From contig NZ_CP151979.1 in assembly GCF_038593265.1 (NCBI RefSeq), positions 1,936,001 to 2,000,000 of the forward strand: a stretch of DNA of 64,000 bases, read 5' to 3'. The position numbers were made by a program, and so were the translations under genes. Under the pieces are notes generated by a model. It searched no databases. It saw only the letters and a list, made by a program, of their open reading frames with translations, and was not told the DNA's origin. Of the stretch, positions 17,083 through 29,499 are shown piece by piece (within the stretch, counting starts at the first letter, position 1; every line of letters starts with the position of its first letter). Origin of the DNA: Ureibacillus sp. FSL W7-1570 (GTDB lineage: Bacteria; Bacillota; Bacilli; Bacillales_A; Planococcaceae).

Positions 17083-17646
17083 TTAAGACAACATCTCTAT
17101 TATAACTTTTTTCATATCTTCATAAACCCATTTCGCGCATTGCGGGTCTTTGACAAATTTCTCCTGCAATGTAGTATACAATTCTTTTTGCTTTTCTTCA
17201 AATGTTGGATCATCTTTTTCCGGCAATTTTGCTCTAGCTTCCACCACCATTTGCTGCAGTTCAGGTGCTCTTGGCCCCCATTTTCCAATTACTTGTCCGT
17301 TTTGATCGAGAAATAAATAGATTGGAATGGCCCTTCCTCCGTTTGTCAAGTAACGGTCGATCAAGTCTGTGTCTTCATCCCGGTAAACGCAGCGAATGTC
17401 TAGTTGGGCAGCTTCGGCAATTTTGCGGATGATCGGGTTATTGAGCATGGCATCCCCGCACCAATCTTCTGTAATGGCTAAAATGCGCGGCTTTTTTTCT
17501 TTCAGTAAGGCGATAAGTTCGTCATTTTCATCAATCGTAAAATTGTTGTAGATTTCATAGCTTCCTTCTTTTAAATTCGTTTTCATTCTGTCCATGTATT
17601 CCGCTATGGAAATCCCTTGTTCAAAATATTGTTGTTCTGTTTTCAC
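17083..17646 (-). CDS. Thioredoxin-fold protein with CGDA active-site motif
   Basis: A soluble thioredoxin-family protein. The motif 'ITEDWCGDAMLNNPI' holds one Cys where a second Cys of C-x-x-C would normally stand as Ala, so it is unlikely to act as a standard dithiol oxidoreductase. A cis-Pro is visible in 'GRAIPIYLFLD'. Length about 187 aa. I take the GTG at 17644-17646 as start because AAGGGGG lies just upstream; the ATG at 17676 would place that ribosome site inside the gene. The C-terminal 60 residues are charged and helical. The partner or substrate is unknown. Confidence 0.75.
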   Translation of the reverse strand: MKTEQQYFEQGISIAEYMDRMKTNLKEGSYEIYNNFTIDENDELIALLKEKKPRILAITEDWCGDAMLNNPIIRKIAEAAQLDIRCVYRDEDTDLIDRYLTNGGRAIPIYLFLDQNGQVIGKWGPRAPELQQMVVEARAKLPEKDDPTFEEKQKELYTTLQEKFVKDPQCAKWVYEDMKKVIIEMLS

Positions 17647-17751
17647 GTGATAACCCCCTTTTGTTCTATTCTGCATGGAAAGGGAGGGATTGGCAATGTT
17701 TTTGATTTTGCAGGAGTTGAGTAGATATTTATAAGAGTGAGGATAGTATCC

Positions 17752-18108
17752 GCACCAAATGTGGTTCCATCCGAACTAATTGCTGTTGTATATGCACTAA
17801 TTGAGGAAGTAAACGCACGAATTGAAGTTGCATACGCACAAAATATAGGAACAAACGCACGAAACGAAGCAGTATCTGCACCAAATAAGAAGGTACACGC
17901 ACTAAATAGAGCAGCATCCGCACGAATTAAAGTAGCAAATGCACGAAATGGGTTCTCATCCGCACCAAATGGGAAGATACACGCACTAAATAAAGCAGCA
18001 TCCGCACGAATTAAAGTAGCAAATGCACGAAATGGGTCCTCATCCGCACGAAATGTGGAAGTAAGCACACTAAATAAAGTGGTCTACGCACGATTTGCAA
18101 TTCTACAA
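17752..18108. repeat. Array of seventeen exactly phased 21-bp repeats
   Basis: Units start at 17752 and every 21 bp after, with no indels. The plus-strand consensus is GCAC-N-AAT-T/A followed by about 12 looser bases. Units 8-11 (17899-17982) and 12-15 (17983-18066) form an 84-bp higher-order duplication that is nearly identical. Because 21 is a multiple of three, long frames stay open on both strands: on plus 17737-18150 a 7-residue repeat such as ARIKVAN/ARNGFSS, on minus 17643-18068 a pattern such as RAFATLI/RADAALF. None has a convincing ribosome site. 21 bp is two turns of B-DNA, so the short A/T tracts are helically in phase. I cannot say whether it is coding or structural. Confidence 0.85.
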
Positions 18109-18150
18109 TCCTATCAACTATCAGATAAAGCCCTCATTCAATTCAAATAA

Positions 18151-18185
18151 TGAAAAGCCGCATAAGCCATAACAGCTTATGCGGC
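18151..18185 (-). terminator. Terminator after gatB
   Basis: Perfect 11-bp arms at 18157-18167 and 18175-18185, followed by TTTTCATT on the minus strand, 19 bp past the gatB stop. Confidence 0.85.
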
Positions 18186-18203
18186 GCAGAAAAACCTCTT
18201 AAC

Positions 18204-19649
18204 TTATCGTTTATTAATTTCTTCAAGCAATAATTTGTTGACCATTGGCGGGTTGGCTTGTCCTTTAGTCGCTTTCATGATTTGACCTACTAAGAAGCCG
18301 ATTGCGCGGTCTTTACCGTTTTTGAAGTCTTCGATGGATTGCGGGTTGTTGTCAAGCACTTCTGTAATAATCGGAAGAAGTACGTTTGGATCTGAAATTT
18401 GAACCATGCCTTTTTCTTTGACGATTTTTTCAGGGTCTCCACCGTTTTTCACTAATTCATTGAACACTTTCTTCGCAATTTTGGATGAAATTGTGCCGTC
18501 TGAAATCAATTTTACTAATCCAGCCAAGTTTTCAGGCGTTAATTTTGTTTCCGTGATTTCCACTTGTTCTGCATTCAAGTATCCGGAAACGTCGCCCATC
18601 AACCAGTTGGCGGAAAGTTTTGCATCGGCGCCCAATTTCACCATTTCATCGAAGAAATCTGAAAGTGTTTTGTTCACAACCAATACGTTTGCATCGTATT
18701 CAGTTAAGCCAAGTTCTTCGATGTAGCGTTTTTTGCGGGCATCTGGAAGCTCAGGAATGGAAGCTTTTACGCGTTCCAACCATTCATCATCAATCACAAG
18801 ATGCACTAAGTCCGGTTCTGGGAAGTAGCGGTAGTCTTCCGCTGTTTCTTTGACGCGCATCAAGATCGTTTTGCCTGTTTTTTCATCAAAACGGCGTGTT
18901 TCTTGTCTGATCACGCCACCGCTCATTAAGATTTCCGCTTGGCGTTTTTGTTCGTATTCAAGTCCTTTACGAACAAAGTTGAAAGAGTTCAAGTTTTTCA
19001 ATTCCGTTTTTGTACCGAATTCTTTTTGTCCGTATGGGCGAAGGGAAATGTTCGCGTCGCAGCGCAATGAACCTTCTTCCATTTTCACATCGGATACGCC
19101 TGTGTATTGGATGATGGATTTTAATTTTTCCAAATATAAGTACGCTTCTTCAGGTGTGCGGATGTCCGGCTCAGAAACGATTTCCAAAAGCGGAGTCCCT
19201 TTACGGTTGAAGTCTACAAGGGAGTAGCCATCGCCATGCAACAATTTACCGGCGTCTTCTTCCATATGAAGACGTGTGATGCCGATTCGTTTTGTATAGC
19301 CTGGTTGACCGTCTTTTTCCGGAACTTCGATTTCAATCCATCCATCATAGCCGATTGGTTTATCATATTGGGAAATTTGGTAGCCGCTCGGATTGTCCGG
19401 ATAGAAATAGTTTTTCCGGTCAAATTTCGTATGTTGGTTGATTTTCATGTTTAAAGCAAGAGCCGCTTTCATTGCGTATTCCACAACGTTTTTATTTAAA
19501 ACAGGAAGCACTCCCGGATATGCAAGGTCGTAAACTGTTGTATTTGTGTTTGGCTCCGCACCGAATTGGTTTGGTGCAGTCGAGAAAATTTTGGATTCCG
19601 TTTTTAATTCAACGTGTACTTCTAGACCAATGACTGTTTCAAAGTTCAT
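18204..19649 (-). CDS. gatB: Asp/Glu-tRNA amidotransferase subunit B
   Basis: With GatA and GatC converts misacylated Glu-tRNA(Gln) and Asp-tRNA(Asn) to the correct amide forms. GatB binds the tRNA and phosphorylates the side chain. The N-terminus '[15 protein letters not shown]'-type sequence (here [15 protein letters not shown]) and '[19 protein letters not shown]' are strong family markers; the C-terminal YqeY-like tRNA-binding tail is complete. The start at 19647-19649 has GGAGGG upstream and gives 481 aa; the longer frame to 19736 only overlaps gatA. The start lies 1 bp from the gatA stop, with its ribosome site inside gatA. Confidence 0.95.
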   Translation of the reverse strand: MNFETVIGLEVHVELKTESKIFSTAPNQFGAEPNTNTTVYDLAYPGVLPVLNKNVVEYAMKAALALNMKINQHTKFDRKNYFYPDNPSGYQISQYDKPIGYDGWIEIEVPEKDGQPGYTKRIGITRLHMEEDAGKLLHGDGYSLVDFNRKGTPLLEIVSEPDIRTPEEAYLYLEKLKSIIQYTGVSDVKMEEGSLRCDANISLRPYGQKEFGTKTELKNLNSFNFVRKGLEYEQKRQAEILMSGGVIRQETRRFDEKTGKTILMRVKETAEDYRYFPEPDLVHLVIDDEWLERVKASIPELPDARKKRYIEELGLTEYDANVLVVNKTLSDFFDEMVKLGADAKLSANWLMGDVSGYLNAEQVEITETKLTPENLAGLVKLISDGTISSKIAKKVFNELVKNGGDPEKIVKEKGMVQISDPNVLLPIITEVLDNNPQSIEDFKNGKDRAIGFLVGQIMKATKGQANPPMVNKLLLEEINKR

Positions 19650-19650
19650 A

Positions 19651-21111
19651 TTATTTACCCTCCAATCTAGGAGATTGTTTATGGAAATCTGTTGCTTGTT
19701 CAAATGCGTATGCAGCGCGGTATACCGTTTCTTCATCGAAGTGTTTGCCGATGATTTGCAAGCCTAATGGCAAGCCGTTTTCAAATCCGCATGGAATCGA
19801 AATTGCAGGTACCCCCGCCAAGTTGATTGGAATTGTTAAAATGTCGTTTGCGTACATTGTTAATGGATCGTCAATGTTTTCGCCGATTTTGAATGCTGGT
19901 GTTGGTGTTGTTGGACCAACGATCACATCATAATCTTCAAACACTTTATCGTAGTCTTGTTTGATTAATGTACGGACTTGTTGCGCTTTTTTATAGTAAG
20001 CATCATATGTGCCGGCAGACAAAGAGTACGTACCAAGCATGATGCGGCGTTTCACTTCATCGCCAAAGCCTTGGGCGCGTGTTTGTTTGTATAATTCCAA
20101 CAAGTTTTTCACGCCTTCAGCACGGAAACCGTAGCGGATACCGTCGAAACGGGCAAGGTTGGATGAAGCTTCTGAAGATGCCAGGATATAATAAGTCGCC
20201 AATGCGTACTTGGAGTGAGGAAGGGATACTTCTTCCACTGTTGCGCCAAGACCTTTGAACACTTCAAGGGCATCCATTACGGATTTGCGTACGCCTTCTT
20301 CCACACCTTCTCCCAAGAATTCTTTTGGCACGGCGATGCGCAACCCTTTGATATCACCATCCAATTTGGATGCATAGTTAGGCACTGGCACATCTGCGCT
20401 TGTGGAATCGTTAGGGTCCACGCCGGCAATCACTTCAAGCAATAAGGCATTGTCATATACATTGCGGGTGATTGGCCCGATTTGGTCAAGGGAAGATGCG
20501 AAGGCAACGGCTCCGAAACGGGAAACACGGCCATATGTCGGTTTCATTCCCACAACGCCACAGAATGCGGCAGGTTGACGGATGGAACCGCCTGTATCTG
20601 TACCTAATGCGAATGGCACTTCACCCGCTGCGACACTCGCTGCAGAACCGCCGGAAGAACCGCCTGGCACACGTTCAAGATCCCAAGGGTTTTTTGTCTT
20701 TTTATAATAAGAAGTTTCTGTTGAAGAACCCATGGCGAATTCATCCATGTTGAGTTTACCAATTGTGATCATGCCTGCTTCGCGAAGCTTTTTCACCACT
20801 GTCGCGTCATAAATCGGGATGAACCCTTCCAAAATTTTAGAAGCGCAAGTCGTTTCAAGGCCTTCCGTCACGATATTGTCTTTTATGCCGATAGGAAGAC
20901 CGAACAATGGTCCACGTTCACTCACCGGCACTTGATCTTTTTCATTTGCTTCTTCAAGTGCTTTTTCTTTGTTTAAGGCAAGAAACGCTTGTACATCTCC
21001 ATCGACTTCTTCGATTCTTTTATAGGTTTCATTGATCAAATCGACAATTTTAAATTCACCTTTATGTAAACCTTCTTGTAATTCTTTCGATGAACGTTCT
21101 AACAACGTCAT
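19651..21111 (-). CDS. gatA: Asp/Glu-tRNA amidotransferase subunit A (amidase)
   Basis: Releases ammonia from glutamine and channels it to GatB. An amidase-signature protein of 486 aa with '[13 protein letters not shown]' (catalytic Lys), 'GSSTETSYY' and '[16 protein letters not shown]' (Ser-Ser-Lys triad region). The ATG at 21109-21111 has an AAGGAGGG site at proper distance, so the open frame to 21162 is an overextension. It is the middle gene of gatC-gatA-gatB, with a 101-bp gap after gatC. Confidence 0.95.
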   Translation of the reverse strand: MTLLERSSKELQEGLHKGEFKIVDLINETYKRIEEVDGDVQAFLALNKEKALEEANEKDQVPVSERGPLFGLPIGIKDNIVTEGLETTCASKILEGFIPIYDATVVKKLREAGMITIGKLNMDEFAMGSSTETSYYKKTKNPWDLERVPGGSSGGSAASVAAGEVPFALGTDTGGSIRQPAAFCGVVGMKPTYGRVSRFGAVAFASSLDQIGPITRNVYDNALLLEVIAGVDPNDSTSADVPVPNYASKLDGDIKGLRIAVPKEFLGEGVEEGVRKSVMDALEVFKGLGATVEEVSLPHSKYALATYYILASSEASSNLARFDGIRYGFRAEGVKNLLELYKQTRAQGFGDEVKRRIMLGTYSLSAGTYDAYYKKAQQVRTLIKQDYDKVFEDYDVIVGPTTPTPAFKIGENIDDPLTMYANDILTIPINLAGVPAISIPCGFENGLPLGLQIIGKHFDEETVYRAAYAFEQATDFHKQSPRLEGK

Positions 21112-21212
21112 GAAGTTCCCTCCTTTAATATGGGTATCGATAAAATTGGAAAATACAAGCATCTATTTTTACAAACACAAAAATAATGGCCGCTGCCATT
21201 AAACAATCGAAT

Positions 21213-21506
21213 TTATTCTTCTAAAATTGGCGGAACTTTGATTAAGCCATTTTCATGTTCTTTTACATTCAACAGCACTTTTTCAAGCTCCAATCCTTTT
21301 TTGGCCACGTCTTCACGCATTACGTTCACGATTGGTAACACATGGGAAGTTGGCTCCACATCTGTTGTATCCAATTCATTTAATGTTTCTACATATTCCG
21401 TAATTTTCCCGAGCTGTTCAGTGAACTTTTCCGCTTCTTCCTCGGAGATTGCCAAACGAGCCAAGTGGGCAATGTGCTTTACTTCTTCCTTCGTCAATTT
21501 TGCCAT
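21213..21506 (-). CDS. gatC: Asp/Glu-tRNA amidotransferase subunit C
   Basis: A 97-aa subunit that wraps between GatA and GatB and stabilises the amidotransferase. It has the typical pattern '[20 protein letters not shown]' at the start, '[14 protein letters not shown]' in the middle and a C-terminal 'VPPILEE'. The ribosome site GGAGGTG is strong. It is the first gene of the gat operon, so the promoter should lie in 21507-21669, but I see no clear consensus there. Confidence 0.95.
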   Translation of the reverse strand: MAKLTKEEVKHIAHLARLAISEEEAEKFTEQLGKITEYVETLNELDTTDVEPTSHVLPIVNVMREDVAKKGLELEKVLLNVKEHENGLIKVPPILEE

Positions 21507-21669
21507 TGATTACACCTCCACATTTCATAAACCTGGCAATAATAATACCATTTTTCGATTGAAAAATCACACGTTTATTGGAAAATCCCATAATAATACG
21601 ATTACTTTTCAATTATCTCCAAAAAAAGCATATTTTCAAACACTTCTTCAAATAAATTCAAACAATTTG

Positions 21670-21700
21670 AAACAGTGTTACGTCATCCGCAACACTGTTT
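21670..21700 (-). terminator. Hairpin after camS, likely terminator
   Basis: Perfect 10-bp arms AAACAGTGTT (21670-21679) and AACACTGTTT (21691-21700). The T-rich tail on the minus strand is weak, so it may terminate inefficiently. Confidence 0.55.
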
Positions 21701-21733
21701 CCCATCACATTTGATTCATTTTTGGCGCCAATT

Positions 21734-22882
21734 TCAGTAATCATAAATGTGTACAAAAGGCTCTTTTTCATTTCGATCTTTTATGATCACCGCTTCCGGA
21801 CCGTTGATGGATGTAACGCTTACTTCAATATCAACACTATCCGGGAATCTTTTCATAATAACGCCTGTCAAATATTGAGTAAAGCCGATAATCTCTGTCG
21901 TGCCATAAAATTGGATCGGCACCTCAACCGACAATTTGACCAGCTGATTGTTTTGATAAAACCCTTTGCCTATCACATTTGTATAGTTGGAAAAATATTT
22001 TAGAATATCTTGTTTAAAGTTCAGGAATTTCGTATTCGTATCTCGGTAGATGTCTTCCGGCGTTGACATAGGGAAGGTCACGTATTTTTCATTGATGCCA
22101 ACCCAATCTCCCAAATCACTTTTTCCCGGCTTTGCCACGCTGTAGGCAAAATAAGTTCCAGGAACAATGGAATTGCGGGCTTCCTGTTTAAATAAAGCGA
22201 CTAAGATTGGCACATCCTGCAATTCTGTACGGGCACGCAAGCGGCGGACCACTTCCTCCGCCATTTCTTTCCCTTTTTTCTCCAACTCCGCTTGAGGAAT
22301 TGGTTCATCATACCATTCGCCGTATTGTTCTTTTTGATAATAATATATGGAATTCAGCGCGAGGCCGATGGAGATCCCTCCAAGGGCCACTTTATTGTCG
22401 CTCGTTTTCTTTAAGTAGTTTTGTTCAATAATATGCGCTAAATAAATTGGCGCTTCTTTTGCCCGTTTTTCAGGATCCATGCCGTCTTCCGCCGGAGGAT
22501 TCAATCCTTCTTCATTTTTATTGCTCCGTGACAGCCAATTGGTTACCGTTTCACTGTCCAAATATTGGCCTTCTTGGAAATAGTAGCTGTCGGTGCTGTA
22601 TTCGTTTTGCGAAATGCGCATTAATCCTTCTTCCGCTTCTTTAATGTCGTATTTCGTATAAATATTGGACACGACAAGGCCACGGGCTGCGCTCTCTTTA
22701 TATGGTATGAGCGTTTTATAATAACTTTCGTCTAACTGCATTTTTGGGATGATTGTCGTTTCAACTTCTGCTTCAGATTTTTGATTTGGTCCAACCACTT
22801 CCGTATCTTCCCGAACGGAAGGTACACAACCTGCAAGCATTGCAACAACGACCATCGCCGGTATCCAGCGAAATCGGTTCAT
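21734..22882 (-). CDS. camS: CamS-family lipoprotein
   Basis: A membrane-anchored lipoprotein: a lysine-poor but normal signal peptide ends in the lipobox 'MLAGC' (Cys at about residue 19). The 382-aa body has the CamS (YerH) family layout. Its Staphylococcus relative is the source of the cAM373 sex-pheromone peptide; the role of the protein itself is unclear. It sits 14 bp after ligA in the same direction, as in B. subtilis pcrB-pcrA-ligA-yerH, so it is the last gene of that operon. Confidence 0.88.
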   Translation of the reverse strand: MNRFRWIPAMVVVAMLAGCVPSVREDTEVVGPNQKSEAEVETTIIPKMQLDESYYKTLIPYKESAARGLVVSNIYTKYDIKEAEEGLMRISQNEYSTDSYYFQEGQYLDSETVTNWLSRSNKNEEGLNPPAEDGMDPEKRAKEAPIYLAHIIEQNYLKKTSDNKVALGGISIGLALNSIYYYQKEQYGEWYDEPIPQAELEKKGKEMAEEVVRRLRARTELQDVPILVALFKQEARNSIVPGTYFAYSVAKPGKSDLGDWVGINEKYVTFPMSTPEDIYRDTNTKFLNFKQDILKYFSNYTNVIGKGFYQNNQLVKLSVEVPIQFYGTTEIIGFTQYLTGVIMKRFPDSVDIEVSVTSINGPEAVIIKDRNEKEPFVHIYDY

Positions 22883-22896
22883 TGCCTGAATCCCCT

Positions 22897-24933
<2,037 letters not shown>

Positions 24934-27171
24934 CTAAGCTTTTGTAATTGGGGCAAATTTGGCCAAAAGCCGCTTGATTCCTTTATCTGGAAAAGCGATA
25001 TCCAATTCCAAATCATCGCCTTCCCCTTTTACGCTGACGACAACGCCTGTACCCCATTTCCCGTGAATGGCTTTGTCTCCCACTTTCCATTGCATTTGCT
25101 CGCCGCCTGTCCGTTGAGGTGTGGCGAATTTCGCTTTCGGTTGGACGTTCATTCGGGCATTATTGGAAGTTTTCTTCTGTCCAAATGGCAATCTGTCTTC
25201 CCTGTATTCAGAACTGAAGGATTTGGCATCCAGGATGTCCTCTGAAATTTCATCAATGAAACGGGAAGGCGGGTTGGAATTCGGACGTCCAAAAAGGGTG
25301 CGGAAAGAGGCGCAAGTCAAATATAGCCGTTCTTCTGCCCGCGTGATTCCCACATAGGCCAAGCGCCGTTCTTCTTCCAACTCCTCTTTGACACCAATGG
25401 AACGGGAATGCGGGAAGATATTTTCTTCCATTCCGATGATGAATACGACCGGAAACTCCAAGCCCTTTGCCGAGTGCATCGTCATCAAGACAATGCTTTC
25501 ATTTGAATTGTTTTCTTCATCCAGTGAATCGATATCCGCGATCAAAGCAAGATCCGTTAGAAAAGCGACAAGGGATTTATCTTCGCTTCTTTCTTCAAAG
25601 GCTTTTGTCACGGATAAAAACTCTTCCAGGTTTTCCAGTCTGCTTTGGGATTCGATCGTGTTTTCCTTCTCGAGCATTGCCCGGTATCCGGACTTTTCAA
25701 TAACTTCTTCCACCAATTCGGTCACGGATAAATAATCCTGCATTTTTGAAAATCCTTCAATCAAATTGCGGAAGTTTTCAAGGGCGTTCATTGCCCGCGG
25801 CGTCAAACCAATGGAAGAAACCTCATAAAGCGCTTTAAAAATGGATAGATCATTTTCAATGGCATATGTGGCAATCTTTTCAAAAGTGGATGCTCCAATG
25901 TTCCGTTTCGGTTCATTGATGATGCGGGCCAATGATAGATCATCGTCATTGTTCGCAATGAGACGCAAATAGGCAAGCAGGTCCTTGATTTCTTTCCGAT
26001 CGTAGAATTTCGTGCCGCCGACGATCGTATATTGCAAATTCGATTTCACTAACACTTCTTCCATTGCACGGGATTGGGCATTTGTGCGGTAGAGGATGGC
26101 GAAATCCTTTAACGTGCGCCCTTCCGTTTCCATCAATTCTTTGATTGTTTTCACGACGAATTGCGCTTCATCCCGTTCATCGCGGGCTGTATAAAATACG
26201 ATTTTTTCTCCTGTTGGATTCTCTGTACGCAGCACTTTCGGATAGCGGCTTTCGTTGTTGGAAATGACATCATTGGCCGCCTGCAAAATCCGTTTGGTGG
26301 AACGGTAGTTTTGTTCCAGCAAAATCACTTTGGCATTCGGATAGTCTTTTTCAAAGGATAAAATGTTCCGAATGTCCGCACCGCGCCAACGATAAATGGA
26401 CTGGTCGGAATCCCCTACAACACAGATGTTTTTAAATTTCGATGCGAGCATTTTGACCAGCTTGTATTGGGAGTGGTTCGTATCTTGATACTCATCGACA
26501 TGAATATACTGGAATTTATTTTGATAATATTCAAGAACATCCGGCACTCTCTCAAACAGTGTAATCGTCATGATAATTAAATCATCGAAATCGAGGGACT
26601 GGTTTTTCCGAAGGGTTTTTTCATACGCTTCATACACTTCCCCCGCCATTTTTTCGAATGGGTTGAATGGATTCGCATTCTTTTTATATTGTTCCGCTGT
26701 GATACATTCATTTTTGGCGGAACTGATGGCAGATAAAACGGATCTTGGATCATATTGTTTCGTATCAATATTGAGTTGTTTAAAGACGTTTTTAATGGCC
26801 GTCAACTGGTCGGAAGCATCGAGAATGGAGAAGTTTTTGGAAATGCCGATGCGATCAATATGTCTTCTCAAAATGCGCACGCACATGGAGTGGAAAGTGG
26901 AAACCCACATGTTTTCGGATATGCCGCTGCCAAGAAGTGCATCAATCCGCTCCCGCATTTCCCTTGCTGCTTTATTCGTAAAAGTGATCGCCAAAATATT
27001 GGATGGATACACTTGTTTTTCTACAATCAAGTATGCAATCCGGTGGGTCAATACCCTTGTTTTCCCCGAACCTGCACCAGCCATGATGAGAAGGGGGCCT
27101 TCTGTCGTTTTGACCGCTTCCTGTTGTTGTGGATTCATTCCGTTCAATAAATTTTTTGTCAACTGTTCCAT
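24934..27171 (-). CDS. pcrA: ATP-dependent DNA helicase PcrA
   Basis: UvrD-family 3'-to-5' helicase needed for repair and plasmid replication. 745 aa, starting [13 protein letters not shown] at 27171. Motifs in order: Q-motif 'LNPQQQEAV'-type sequence, Walker A '[11 protein letters not shown]', '[13 protein letters not shown]', 'HVDEYQDTN' (DEXQ), '[14 protein letters not shown]', 'LEQNYRS', '[11 protein letters not shown]' and 'VGITRAEE'. A C-terminal Tudor-like domain ('[16 protein letters not shown]') that contacts RNA polymerase is intact. It lies between pcrB (63 bp upstream) and ligA. Confidence 0.96.
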   Translation of the reverse strand: MEQLTKNLLNGMNPQQQEAVKTTEGPLLIMAGAGSGKTRVLTHRIAYLIVEKQVYPSNILAITFTNKAAREMRERIDALLGSGISENMWVSTFHSMCVRILRRHIDRIGISKNFSILDASDQLTAIKNVFKQLNIDTKQYDPRSVLSAISSAKNECITAEQYKKNANPFNPFEKMAGEVYEAYEKTLRKNQSLDFDDLIIMTITLFERVPDVLEYYQNKFQYIHVDEYQDTNHSQYKLVKMLASKFKNICVVGDSDQSIYRWRGADIRNILSFEKDYPNAKVILLEQNYRSTKRILQAANDVISNNESRYPKVLRTENPTGEKIVFYTARDERDEAQFVVKTIKELMETEGRTLKDFAILYRTNAQSRAMEEVLVKSNLQYTIVGGTKFYDRKEIKDLLAYLRLIANNDDDLSLARIINEPKRNIGASTFEKIATYAIENDLSIFKALYEVSSIGLTPRAMNALENFRNLIEGFSKMQDYLSVTELVEEVIEKSGYRAMLEKENTIESQSRLENLEEFLSVTKAFEERSEDKSLVAFLTDLALIADIDSLDEENNSNESIVLMTMHSAKGLEFPVVFIIGMEENIFPHSRSIGVKEELEEERRLAYVGITRAEERLYLTCASFRTLFGRPNSNPPSRFIDEISEDILDAKSFSSEYREDRLPFGQKKTSNNARMNVQPKAKFATPQRTGGEQMQWKVGDKAIHGKWGTGVVVSVKGEGDDLELDIAFPDKGIKRLLAKFAPITKA

Positions 27172-27234
27172 GGTGCACCTCACTATACCAAACGTTTGTT
27201 CTATTATACTACAATGCCGTTATTTTCTCATCGG

Positions 27235-27927
27235 TCACTTTGACAAGCTTTTCACTGCCTCCACCGTTTTCAAGGCTTCTTTCAAATCTTCATAAATGAC
27301 ATTTCCAACAACGACCGTGTCAGCAAATTGGGCCATTTCTTCCGCCTGGGCCGCCGATTTGATGCCGCCGCCGTAAAATAATCGCGCGTCCTCCAGCACT
27401 TCCTTGACGGCTTTGACGATTTCTACATCCCCATATGTACCGCTGTATTCCAAATAAAAGATGGGCAGTTTAAAGTAATTTTCCGCAAGTCTTGCATAAG
27501 CAATGACGTCCTCTTTCGATAAATTGGCATCGGCTTCCGTTGCCCCTGCCGCTTTGCAATCCGGATTCAATATAACATAGCCTTCCGCGATCAGCTCGTC
27601 CCAAACCATGATGTCTCCGTATTCTTTGATGGCAGCATGATGCAAATCTTTTACCCATTTTGTATTCGTGCTGTTTAATACGGTTGGAATCAGATAATAG
27701 TCAAATCCGGGCGTGATGGATTCGATCGTGGATATTTCCAATGCGACCGGTACAGAATATCTTCTAATCCGGACAAGCTGTTCGAGCACGTTATCCAACG
27801 TCACATCATCCGTTCCGCCAACGATGATGACATCTGTGCCGGATTCGCATACCTTTTCCAAATCTTCATCCGAAAGTTCTTTCGATGGATCAATTTTAAA
27901 TGCATGTCTCCAATGTTTAAAATCCAT
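27235..27927 (-). CDS. pcrB: Heptaprenylglyceryl phosphate synthase
   Basis: Joins heptaprenyl diphosphate to glycerol-1-phosphate, making an archaeal-type ether lipid precursor. A 230-aa TIM barrel with '[12 protein letters not shown]' and the phosphate-binding '[15 protein letters not shown]' followed by 'ADTVVVGN'. The ribosome site AGGTGAGA is moderate. It is the first gene of the pcrB-pcrA-ligA-camS group. Confidence 0.93.
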   Translation of the reverse strand: MDFKHWRHAFKIDPSKELSDEDLEKVCESGTDVIIVGGTDDVTLDNVLEQLVRIRRYSVPVALEISTIESITPGFDYYLIPTVLNSTNTKWVKDLHHAAIKEYGDIMVWDELIAEGYVILNPDCKAAGATEADANLSKEDVIAYARLAENYFKLPIFYLEYSGTYGDVEIVKAVKEVLEDARLFYGGGIKSAAQAEEMAQFADTVVVGNVIYEDLKEALKTVEAVKSLSK

Positions 27928-28050
27928 AAAGGTCTCACCTATTCCTAATCATATTCTGTGCTTATTAGTATATCTCAAAGTTGTACTTTCCGAAATTCAC
28001 AACTTCATCATCCACAAAAGCGGACAGATTTTTCATCGGCGTGGATGCAC

Positions 28051-28086
28051 AAAAAAGTTGCCTTCGCTTTTGAAGCGTAAGACAAC
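28051..28086 (-). terminator. Terminator after yerC
   Basis: Imperfect 13-14-bp arms at 28057-28069 and 28073-28086 with a T6 run on the minus side. It separates the yerA-yerB-yerC group from pcrB. Confidence 0.8.
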
Positions 28087-28098
28087 CTGATTAAGGGT

Positions 28099-28416
28099 TT
28101 ATTTTTTTGGTTCATATGGTTTTTCATCGGGATATAAACGGCTCAACATTTCCTCATATGCGTCGTTGCCATAATCGAAACAGCGGCGCACCCGGGAAAT
28201 GGTTGCCGTGGAAGCCCCTGTTTCCTTTTTGATTGTTTCATACGTTTTTTTCAATCTCAACAGGTGGGCCACTTCAAATCGTTGAGCCATCGACTGGATT
28301 TCGCTGATTGTGCATAAATCGTCAAAAAATCTATAACATTCTTCAAGGTCCCGTAGTTCCAATATTGCTCTGAATAGTTGATCTGTCTGAGGACCACGAA
28401 TTTTATCAACCTGCAT
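28099..28416 (-). CDS. yerC: TrpR-like regulator YerC
   Basis: A small DNA-binding protein of the TrpR/YerC-YecD family. The helix-turn-helix is 'ETIKKETGASTATISRVRR' near residues 60-80, preceded by the conserved 'CTISEIQSMAQRFEVA'. About 105 aa if started at the ATG 28414-28416, which fits the AAAGGGTG site; earlier in-frame GTG and ATG codons overlap that site. The ligand is unknown. It lies just after yerB in the same direction. Confidence 0.88.
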   Translation of the reverse strand: MQVDKIRGPQTDQLFRAILELRDLEECYRFFDDLCTISEIQSMAQRFEVAHLLRLKKTYETIKKETGASTATISRVRRCFDYGNDAYEEMLSRLYPDEKPYEPKK

Positions 28417-28429
28417 TTTCATCACCCTT

Positions 28430-29482
28430 TCAACTTTGCTGGTCAGAAGCTGTGTAAGTTACAGAAGCATCGATTCCCGGATTTGTTGGAACAAAATGAA
28501 TCCATGTATGACCTGGTACAAGTTTCACTTCACTGCCGTCGCTTTCCACCGCCGTTAAAACGCCATCCTTGTTTTCCCATCGAACGACCCGCATCATTCC
28601 CTGTTGGAAGAGATATGCGCTTCCGCCCGAATAAATATCGATGTCACGGCGGCCTTTATCGTCAATCACCGTATGCGCCATTTCAAATATTAATACATTG
28701 GATACCTTCACCGGTTCTCCAGTCAATAAATCCGTCGTCACTGTCCCACCGGAAGAACGGGTATAGGTGTTGCTGGCAGAATCATAGGTATAGCTGCTGT
28801 TAAAGTTTTCATTCCTGCCGTAACGGACTTGTATTTTGTCTGCTTGCACACCGGTTTTAGGACTTTCTTCTTTATCATAATAAGTATACGATACTTTTTT
28901 CTGATAGAGAAGTGAAGCGTTCACTTTTTCCGCCGCAGCTTCCAAATTGTCGGTAATAAAATAGGAGTTATGCGGTGCCACCCGATCTTTGGAGCGCTTG
29001 AAGAATGAGCCATCGTAATACATTCCGTTGATGTTGTCCACCATGCCGCTCTCAAGCATCCGCTTTGCTTCAGGGCTGAAACCATGGGCAATGTAGAAGG
29101 CGTCAAGTCCTTCCGCCAGTTCAACGAAGTAGGAGCGGGCACTTCGGATTGGACCGATTTTCTCAGGAAATTCCGATTGGTACAGTGCCAAAAATCTTGT
29201 TACATCCCCTTCCGCAAGCATCTCATAAACGACATCCGCACTTGCTATGCCGGATTGGGGACGGGCAGCGGGGTGATTATTGATTGTCGCAAGAACAGGT
29301 CTCATTGTGATCTCTTCTGAAAGCATTTCTCCCGTGAATGGCGCCGGATACAATTCTTCCGTTTCTTCTTCAATTGGTTCAACCGGTTCCTCTGAATCTT
29401 CTATGCTTTTTTCTTTATCTCCACATGCCGCAAGCAGCGAAATGCTGGCGAAAACACAAAACAACGCTTTTTTTGAAATCAT
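28430..29482 (-). CDS. yerB: DUF3048 lipoprotein YerB
   Basis: A secreted, lipid-anchored protein: signal peptide with lipobox 'LLAACGDKE' near residues 16-24. The body matches DUF3048 as in YerB, including 'TINNHPAARPQSGIASADVVYEM' in the N-terminal half and 'GPIRSARSYFVELAE'. The C-terminal domain has 'GHTWIHFVPT'. The start at 29480-29482 (MISKKALF) has AAAGGA 9 bases upstream; the ATG three codons earlier overlaps it. The function is unknown; membership of a purine-linked cluster is by position only. Confidence 0.88.
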   Translation of the reverse strand: MISKKALFCVFASISLLAACGDKEKSIEDSEEPVEPIEEETEELYPAPFTGEMLSEEITMRPVLATINNHPAARPQSGIASADVVYEMLAEGDVTRFLALYQSEFPEKIGPIRSARSYFVELAEGLDAFYIAHGFSPEAKRMLESGMVDNINGMYYDGSFFKRSKDRVAPHNSYFITDNLEAAAEKVNASLLYQKKVSYTYYDKEESPKTGVQADKIQVRYGRNENFNSSYTYDSASNTYTRSSGGTVTTDLLTGEPVKVSNVLIFEMAHTVIDDKGRRDIDIYSGGSAYLFQQGMMRVVRWENKDGVLTAVESDGSEVKLVPGHTWIHFVPTNPGIDASVTYTASDQQS

Positions 29483-29499
29483 GCTTTTCATCCTTTCAG

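Noticed and set aside
17752-18108. CRISPR array
   Set aside because: Repeats are directly abutting, with no unique spacers, and no cas genes are present.
17643-18150. Long open frames on both strands across the 21-bp repeats, as candidate proteins
   Set aside because: Any stop-free 21-bp unit repeated in phase keeps frames open. No frame has a good ribosome site, and three frames are open at once.
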